Shown here one piece after another: positions 57,394 through 64,000 of a DNA stretch of 64,000 bases. The notes beneath the pieces are model-generated. The model was not told the DNA's origin. It searched no databases and worked only from the letters and a program-made list of their open reading frames with translations. The stretch is taken from contig CM075941.1 of NCBI GenBank assembly GCA_038030265.1, positions 46,314,164 to 46,378,163 on the forward strand, written 5' to 3'. The first letter of the stretch is position 1, and each line of letters starts with the position of its first letter. A program made the position numbers and the translations under genes. The stretch comes from Corythucha ciliata. Taxonomy: Eukaryota > Arthropoda > Insecta > Hemiptera > Tingidae.

Positions 57394-58399
57394 GGGGCAA
57401 ATTTTCTCGTACTACTCTCGCAAGATCCAGTAACTAAACTTGAGTTAGCAAAGCACACAAACGATTACTCGAGTCATTACACGTTCCCACATTGGGTATT
57501 TCAAGACTTTGCCAACAGAGAAGAGACTTTGTTGTTAGGCGGGTGTGTGGGGAGGAGGGCAGAGAGAAACCATAAAAATCAATATTCCTCGTAAGGATGT
57601 CTGAAAAAAAAACAATACAAAAAACAAAGAGAAAGGGAAAGGACCATCTACCCTCATATTTCATGGGAAAGGAACAGTCTGCTTTGACGCTGGCGGACTT
57701 GTTCCTGTCACCCCCCTCAAATGCTTTGAAAACATATAATGTACATATAAAAAAAAAATGAAAATATTGACGGCAAGACAGTAAAGTTCTTTTTTTTACA
57801 ACGGAAATAACAATAAAAACAGTTTAGGGCGAAATATTTTTTATGGCATTTTCATATGTGTCTGTACGACACAAAGATTAACATCATGAAATGGGCTGAG
57901 GACTACTTGAAAAGAAGGGAAGAAGACTGGGAAAGGAAACCGGAAGAAGGACTTAACGAGATGTCTCCTACCTCTCGACTAGAGAATACCGCCCACAGTG
58001 TGAAGGAGAAATTTCATATAATCCATCCTTGGGGGTTGTAATAAGTCGCTCTTTTTTCGACCGATCGGTCTCAAGGATGACGGTCTTGAGATAAAGGTAC
58101 CCGATTGGCTTGGTGGTATAGAGGAATAGAAGCAGGCGAGTTGAACACGTGTGACTCTTTCGGTTTTAAGCCCTCCCCCACCGCCTCCTCATTTAAATCG
58201 ATTTGTCTCCCTTTGAACACCTTATATATGGGCGTGTGATATTTCATTTTTTCGTTGCGTTCCATACTGTTATTAATGGTGTCATACTAGCAGGTTTTGT
58301 TGCCCACCCATAGACTCAAAAGCGCGCGTTTGCAGGGGCAGCTTATTTTATGGTGAAATTTGTCTATTTTCTGAAAAAAACTTGTAACTTTCACGATGA
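56875..58399. other. Unique sequence, no recognised gene; long T-run at 57347-57392
   Basis: A 46-nt T-run and other homopolymers. A + frame at 57856-58041 (MKWAEDYLKRREEDWERKPE) has a coding-like composition without domain or splice proof. A tRNA-like A box (TGGCTTGGTGG) is at about 58107. Confidence 0.35.
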
Positions 58400-59330
58400 A
58401 ATTTGTCAATGTTGATTGAGGGGGGTGAAGGAAATGATTTCATAAGGACAGGTTCAGTTTAAGAGATGTCGCTTAATGGTGAAATCGTCAACTTAGTAAG
58501 GAAAATGTCAACTTTATGAGGAAATTGTCATTTTTGAGGAAATCAATTAAGGAATTTTTCAGTTTGAATAGGAAATTGTGAATTTCAAAAGCATATCGTG
58601 AATTTTCTAGGAATTGTTTATTTTATTAGGAAATTTCCAGTTTCTCCAGGAAGTAAAATGTCAATATTGTCAATGTTGAAGGAAACAAAATTGTCAATAT
58701 TGTTAGGGAATTGTCAATTTGAAGCATAAATTGTCAGTTATTTAGGGAAATTGTCATAGTATTACAAGAAAGTTGTTAACACGATAATTTTTTCAATTTT
58801 ATAAGAGGACGTTGTCAGTATTTTAAAAAGGAAATTATAAAAATTCCATTAGCAAACTGCCAATTTTGTGAGGTGATTGCCAATTTTGTGGTGGATTGCC
58901 AATTGTATGTGGAAATTGTCAATTTGGAGTAGAAACTGCCAATTTTATGAACAAATTATTAATGTGAACTATAAATTGGCAGTTTGAATCAGAAATTGTC
59001 AATTTCATAAGTAATTTTGGTCTCTCAATTTATTATTATGACTCGAACGGCAATTGTCCTTTCGGTGATTATTGTCCATACTTGACTGCCTATCGTTTAT
59101 TCGGGATTTAAACTTAAAATCCAAAGCGGAAATCGCCGATTGGTTTTGGAAAATGTCAATTTTGTGAGGAAATTATCAATTTTATGAGGAAATTGTCAAT
59201 TTTATGAGGAACTTGTCAATTTTATGAGGAAATTGTCAATTTTTTGAGGAAATTGTCAATTTTATGAGGAAATTGTCAATGTTATGATCAATCAATTTCG
59301 ATGATTTTCGTTGCCAGCAAACCAATTTTG
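58400..59330 (-). repeat. Type D minisatellite, inverted copy of 38.8-39.7 kb
   Basis: 20-bp units GGAAATTGTCAATTTTATGA, the exact reverse complement of the array at 38790. Landmarks outside the units are also inverted: CCTTTCGGTGATTATTGT here, ACAATAATCACCGAAAGG at 39630; GCCAGCAAACCAATT here, AATTGGTTTGCTGGC at 38785. Confidence 0.85.
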
Positions 59331-59339
59331 CTGGGTGGC

Positions 59340-60580
59340 CCAATTCAGAGAAATGACCATACGTAGGTTTTCGATGACTATTTGCGCTTCGCTCTACTAA
59401 AAATGCCTAAAAACAGCTAAATCGACTATTTGCGCCCCTTAGTATATGGTAAACCGAAGATTCGCTACTTTTAAAACTGAACTGATAATGGTGCTCTGAA
59501 AATAGCCAAACTGGCAATTCACGCCCAAAAAACAGCCATACGTGACCTAAAATGGCCAAACTGACTATTCGCGCTTTTAAAATAGCAAAAATATTCACTT
59601 GTGTCGAAAAATGGTGAATCTGGCGATTTGTGCCTTATAATAAAATGGCTAAACTAACCGTTCCCGGACTAAAATTGACTTTACTGACGATTCGTCCTCT
59701 GGATATGTAGTCAAGCGAACTATTCACGCCCTAATAATAGCTTAAATGACGATTTGCGCCTTGGAAATGCCTAAAATGACGATTTGCGCCTTGGAAATGC
59801 CTAAAATGACGATTTGCGCCTTGAAAATGTCTAAAATGACGATTCGCACCGCGAAAATGGCTAAACTGACAATTTATAATCCAGAAATAGCCAAATTGGC
59901 AATTCGCACCTCGAAATGGCAAAACTGGCGATTCGCGCTCCTAAAATGACCAAAGTGACGACTGACCATTCGGTCCTACTGCCCTAGGAATAGCTTGGCG
60001 GACTATTCGTGTCCAAACAGATGGCAAATCTGCCTATTTTCTTACAAATAATGGTACAACTGAAAACCGTTTGCGCCTACTGGTTACAACTCAACTGGTT
60101 ATTCGACCCGAAAAAAATAGAAAAATGACTGTACGTGCCTTAAAAATAGCTAAACTGACGATTAGCTCCATGAAAATTGCCAAAACCGTTCATTCGCACT
60201 CTTTAAATGGTCAAATAGAGCATTCCACGCCATTGAAGAGGGCCGAACGGATGATTCGTGCCCTAAAATAACCAAACCTCTTAAAAATTGCAATATTCAG
60301 AGTTTCATTCAAACGCGCTTTGAAACGCGTCAGGGACGATTCGTCCCTTGGTAATGGTAGAAAAAACGACAGATTCGCGCCTTGAAAAGGCTCAAACTGA
60401 CACGATTAGCGACCTTAAAATGGTAAAAACGACCATTCGCGTTCCAAAATTGCCAAATAGACCATATTCGTGCCTTAAAAACGCCTGAACTGACGATTTT
60501 TGCACTAACGATCACCAAAATGACTATTAACGCACTGAAAATTGTAAACTCAATCACTGACGAGAATTCGGGATTTAGAC
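59340..60580 (+). repeat. Type B minisatellite, second colinear copy
   Basis: Exact 30-bp periodicity at 59748-59840 (TGACGATTTGCGCCTTGGAA). Ordered landmarks match 13600-14975. Confidence 0.85.
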
Positions 60581-60589
60581 TACTCGATT

Positions 60590-61860
60590 TTCATAACCCC
60601 TTCCTCGGCAACTGTCAATTTCGCTCGAACTGTCAATTTCGTCTTACAGAACTCTCAATTTCGCCCCAGAAACTGACAGTTTTGACTTGAAATCTGTCAA
60701 TTTCCTCCTACGTAACAAAAAATCACAAAACTTGATTTAGAGATTCAGCAGCAGACGATTCGGGCTTACAACATGGGGTTTTGAGCCTCTTCGTCTGGAA
60801 CAGTCGAGCAGTAGACACTCTCACAATTCCGTCCTATAAACTGAAAATTCTGGCCCGGAAAATGTCAATTTCGCGCAAGAAACTGTCAATTTTGTCATGA
60901 ATAACTGTCAATAATGTTGTCCCAGAAACTGCCAATGTCGTCCTGGGAACTGTAAATTTACAGTTCAAACTATCAATTCAATCTAAAGCTATGTTTCCAC
61001 TTGTGCCTATGCTCGTGCGTCATAGCACACGGTGTATTAAACGTGAGGAATGCGCTATTGCACGCCTCAAAAAGATGGAAGGATATCAGAAATTGCGGGA
61101 ATAGCTGAGACGCATGCGTTGTTGAAAGTTGAAGCGCAAGTTGAAAAGGCGTGTTGAATTGAAAGAGGAAGACGAAAGCGCACAAGTCGAGACTTAGCTT
61201 AAAACTGTGTCAATTTCGTCCTACAAACTGTTAATTTCTTCCTCGAATCGCCAATTTCCCCTCAGAAACTGCCAGCGAATTTTCGGAAACTGACGATTCC
61301 CACGCCCCTTCATCGGAAACAGTCGAGTACTAGAAAACTGTCAATTTAGTCGTTCAAAATTGTGCATTTCCCCCCTATAAACTGTCCAATAGATGTTTAA
61401 ATCTTTAAATTTCATCCTGGAAACAATCAACAGACATTTGTCCCGGAAACTGTCAATTATTTTGTTCTTTTCACTGTCAATTTCGTCGTTAAGTGTCATT
61501 TTCAATCCTAAAAAAAAAATCAATAAATTTCAAATTTCAATTTAGTTCTCGATACAGCCAATTTCATCTCCAAACATATCAATGTCGTCCTGAAACTGCC
61601 AATTTCGTCCTATAAACTGTCAATTTCGTTCTAGAAATGTCAATTTCGTTCTGGAAACTGTAAAATTCTTTCTTGAATCTGTAAAATTCGTTCTTGAAAC
61701 TGTCAGTGTCGTCCTAATAATTTCGTCGTTCAAAACTGTTAATTCCGTCCTGGAAACTATCTACGGGCATTTGTCTTTAAAACTGTCAATTTTTTTCGTT
61801 GTTAAAATGTCAATTTTTTTATCTAAACTGTCAATTTAATCCTGGAAACTATCAATGGAC
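60590..61860 (+). repeat. Type C minisatellite, second colinear copy
   Basis: 20-21-bp units CTGTCAATTTCGTCCTAGAA with the GTCGAGT landmark at about 60805 and 61322. It is interrupted by a MITE at 60978-61202. Confidence 0.8.
60978..61202. mobile_element. 225-bp MITE inside the type C array
   Basis: TAAAGCTATGTTTCCACTTG at the left and, reversed, TAAGCTAAGTCTCGACTTG at the right. The array resumes immediately after it. Target duplication is unclear (TAA or TTA). Confidence 0.55.
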
Positions 61861-63347
61861 GTTAATGTACACATCCATCCGTGAAAATACGCACAGCACA
61901 TTTCCCGGTAAATGAGCACATGTACCGTTTACTCACATTAACCTTAACATATCGTCTGCATACGCCTTTCCGTGCTATCTGTTCAAGTTGGAATTGTTAA
62001 AGCCTTGAAAAAACTAATGATTCGGCACGCAACACTTATTGGATCAATTTCCCGATGAAATTGATGCAAATGCTCTAACTTGGGAGTTAAAATCACTTGC
62101 CGTAATCTCGAAAGAGAAGAAGGGCGAATATAGAAAGGGAGGCGGAGCAGATCATTTTCAAACATTAGTATGTACATACCTATACTGTTTCCCTTCGCAA
62201 ACTCAGCCAGTAATGTGTATTGGGAGGGGGGCAATAAAAAAAATAGCATATACATATAAGGGAAGATATACGGATGGATGGATGAGTCACGCGCAACAAA
62301 CGGACTTCGGTCACTTTTCTCTTTCATTCCCCCACCCCATAACTTTGGCTACACATTTCTATTTAGAACGTGTCATCAGGTTAATCTCGTAGCTTAAACC
62401 AAGGAGTAGGAATTAAAAAGAAGCCCATTGTCGCTGTTTACACAATCCAACCCTTCAGCCTGTGATGATCACCCATCGCACCCGCACACTCATCGCACTT
62501 CACGGCTTTTTTTTTACGAGCCTCCCCTCCTCCTCAATATAATAATCTTACAATAACTTCAACTTCTGCCCTAAGGCAGTCGTCCAAATTGTTGTCCGCG
62601 GAGCATTTTCTTTCCCGCGCCCTCAACTTTCACTGTCTGATCTTTTGAAGGAACGTGCCTATCGCCGAGATTTTAAATTATTCAACGAATAGGGACAATA
62701 ATAACAATAAAAGGAGGGTCTCAGACAGATTTGACAAGTTTGTTCCTTTTAGGGAAACCCTTGGGTTTGATGGTTGCATCTTTGATGTTGGGGAAGAGGA
62801 AGGATTTTTTTTTTTCTTCTTCTTCTTCTTCTCTCTTTCCTCTTGCAACCTGACCCTCCACCAACCCTCACTCTTTCCCGGGTGTCCCTGTTTAAGCATT
62901 AATCAATTTTTTTCCATACCGTCAAAAAAATCCTTTGACACTTTCCGAGTGTGACACATCCCGCACCTTACAGTCGACTGTTTTGGGGCCGCGGAAGAAG
63001 GGAGGAGGTGGAGGAGCCAATAAATCAAAAAGTCGTTTCATTCTTTTCCTGTTTTTTTTTTTTTTTTTTTTTAAAGGCTGGAATTCTTTCAACACCGTTG
63101 ACATCCCCCAAAAAAGTTAATTTGACGGTTATTAAGGAGTTTTAACACTCGGCTTTTGAATAATGCAATTTTGTAAGGTCACCAGGTTAACACACGGCGA
63201 TGGTTTGAATTTGATGTCCGCGGATTTTTTTTTTGTGAGGGACCGACAAATAACATCACATGGCCTTTCCTCCTCCTCCTCCATTCATACATCATCATCA
63301 TTATCACAATAAATTTTGACCTTCAACAAATTTTTGAAATCTGTCCC
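61861..63347. other. Unique sequence upstream of a candidate gene
   Basis: TTC microsatellite near 62815-62832 and a T-run near 63051-63073. Possible promoter or 5' UTR of the gene at 63348, but no element is defined. Confidence 0.35.
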
Positions 63348-63609
63348 ATGTCGAAAAATGCCTATAGAGAGTATTATCCAACGTGTATCGAGCGCCTTTA
63401 CGGTCGCAAGGCGCCAAGAAAAATTCGAGCGTGGTGTCTAGTGCCGTTGAATGAAGCGGTTGACGTGTGGACAGGAGCGGGGGAGCGACGCGAGGCCGCT
63501 CCAAATATTGACGTCAATTTCAGTTTGAAAAAACGTGGGAATACGGAAGTGAGCGAAGAGTACGGGACGAGTACTTGCGACAGCGAATGCGAGTGTCGTG
63601 TCTCTAAAC
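63348..63609 (+). CDS. Candidate first exon of an unrecognised gene
   Basis: ATG 63348 opens MSKNAYREYYPTCIERLYGR and runs 87 codons to CDSECECRVSK, ending at the donor AAC|GTAAGG with one spare base (phase 1). The composition is rich in charged residues and the region is locally GC-rich, as in the two proven genes. A 290-bp intron (63610-63899) leads to 63900. No domain recognised. The minus strand is partly open too. Confidence 0.35.
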
Positions 63610-63899
63610 GTAAGGGAGATCTTCATTTGAATTCTTTAATCGTAGCCTTCCCCCCCCTTACCCCAGCTACTCGTAACTAGTTTTGTTTGAAAAAAAAAAA
63701 AAAAAAAAAAAAAAGAATTTCTGAGAGAGCAAGGTTGACTCTTCCTAGTAGTTTTCATTGAGTGAAAACATAATAAACAGAAATGGAACAACAGAAGGAG
63801 TCTCATAACCGTTTAATTGTTTACAGCCTTGAAATTTTTAAATAAGGAAAATGTATAGTAAATTACTAATACTATAAAGAAAAAACATATTCCATTTAG

Positions 63900-64000
63900 C
63901 CGGTTCAGGCGCCTCCAAAGTTTCGTTCTCGCCAATAAAACGAAAACCCGAGGGTTCAAAGACACTATCGAACTGCTCATGCGGCTGCCGCGACAGCGAA
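63900..64000 (+). CDS. Candidate second exon, runs off the window
   Basis: After the acceptor ATTCCATTTAG, the phase-1 frame continues P-GSGASKVSFSPIKRKPEG to SNCSCGCRDSE without a stop. The Cys pattern CSCGC-RDSE recalls CDSECEC-RVS at the end of exon 1, which supports the join. An alternative is a minus-strand exon in the same bases (FDSVFEPSGFRFIGENETLE), also open, to a stop at 63838-63840. Confidence 0.33.

Noticed and set aside
57277..57594. Open frame with a long Phe run
   Set aside because: The Phe run is a T-homopolymer; no conserved sequence on either side.
59731..59949. Short proteins with repeated HFRHFQGANR or MTICALEMPK words
   Set aside because: Translation of exact 30-bp type B units on both strands.

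Overview
The window looks like nuclear DNA of an arthropod-like invertebrate. It is AT-rich, intron-containing and crowded with repeats. The clues are a P4-ATPase gene and a mitochondrial ribosomal protein gene with short introns, a Tc1/mariner-type transposase with the DUF4817-type N-terminus that is very common in arthropods, and a Jockey-like LINE. The species cannot be named from the sequence alone.

Only two genes are recognised with confidence, and they lie tail to tail. ATP9 (class-2 P4-ATPase, Neo1/ATP9A/B type) is on + at 5157-12377, with two coding exons (5157-6119 and 10137-12377) split by a 4.0-kb intron that is almost entirely one inserted repeat element. MRPS10 (uS10m) is on -, with three exons at 13278-13261, 13197-13102 and 13024-12614. 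Their stop codons are 236 bp apart and their poly(A) signals are crossed, so the mRNA 3' ends should overlap. A 134-bp palindromic MITE lies between the stops.

The rest (1-5 kb and 13.3-64 kb) is mostly repeats of three kinds. (1) Very degenerate minisatellites with 17-30 bp periods, here called types A to G: A at 0.2-4, 8.3-9.4, 23.6-25.4 and 54.5-56.9 kb; B at 6.5-7.7, 13.6-15 and 59.3-60.6 kb; C at 15-16.3 and 60.6-61.9 kb; D at 38.8-40.1 and, inverted, 58.4-59.3 kb; E at 6.2, 9.6, 17.3 and 25.4 kb; F at 18.6 and 48.3 kb; G at 43-44 kb. (2) Foldback/MITE-like DNA elements with long inverted arms. (3) Broken autonomous elements: a 2.8-kb DD41D Tc1/mariner element (40152-42943), a 5'-part Jockey-like LINE (26.3-27.8 kb) and a reverse-transcriptase fragment (48.4 kb).

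The most unusual structure is that some minisatellite arrays form the body of transposable elements. The 2.4-kb type A array at 54485-56866 has hAT-like ends and a perfect 8-bp target duplication. The type B then type C block occurs twice in the same order and serves as a paralogous empty-site reference for two insertions.

Unique sequence at about 20, 22, 33.6, 34.5-35.1, 45.5-46.8 and 63.3-64 kb contains splice-flanked open segments that may be exons of unrecognised genes. These are reported with low confidence.
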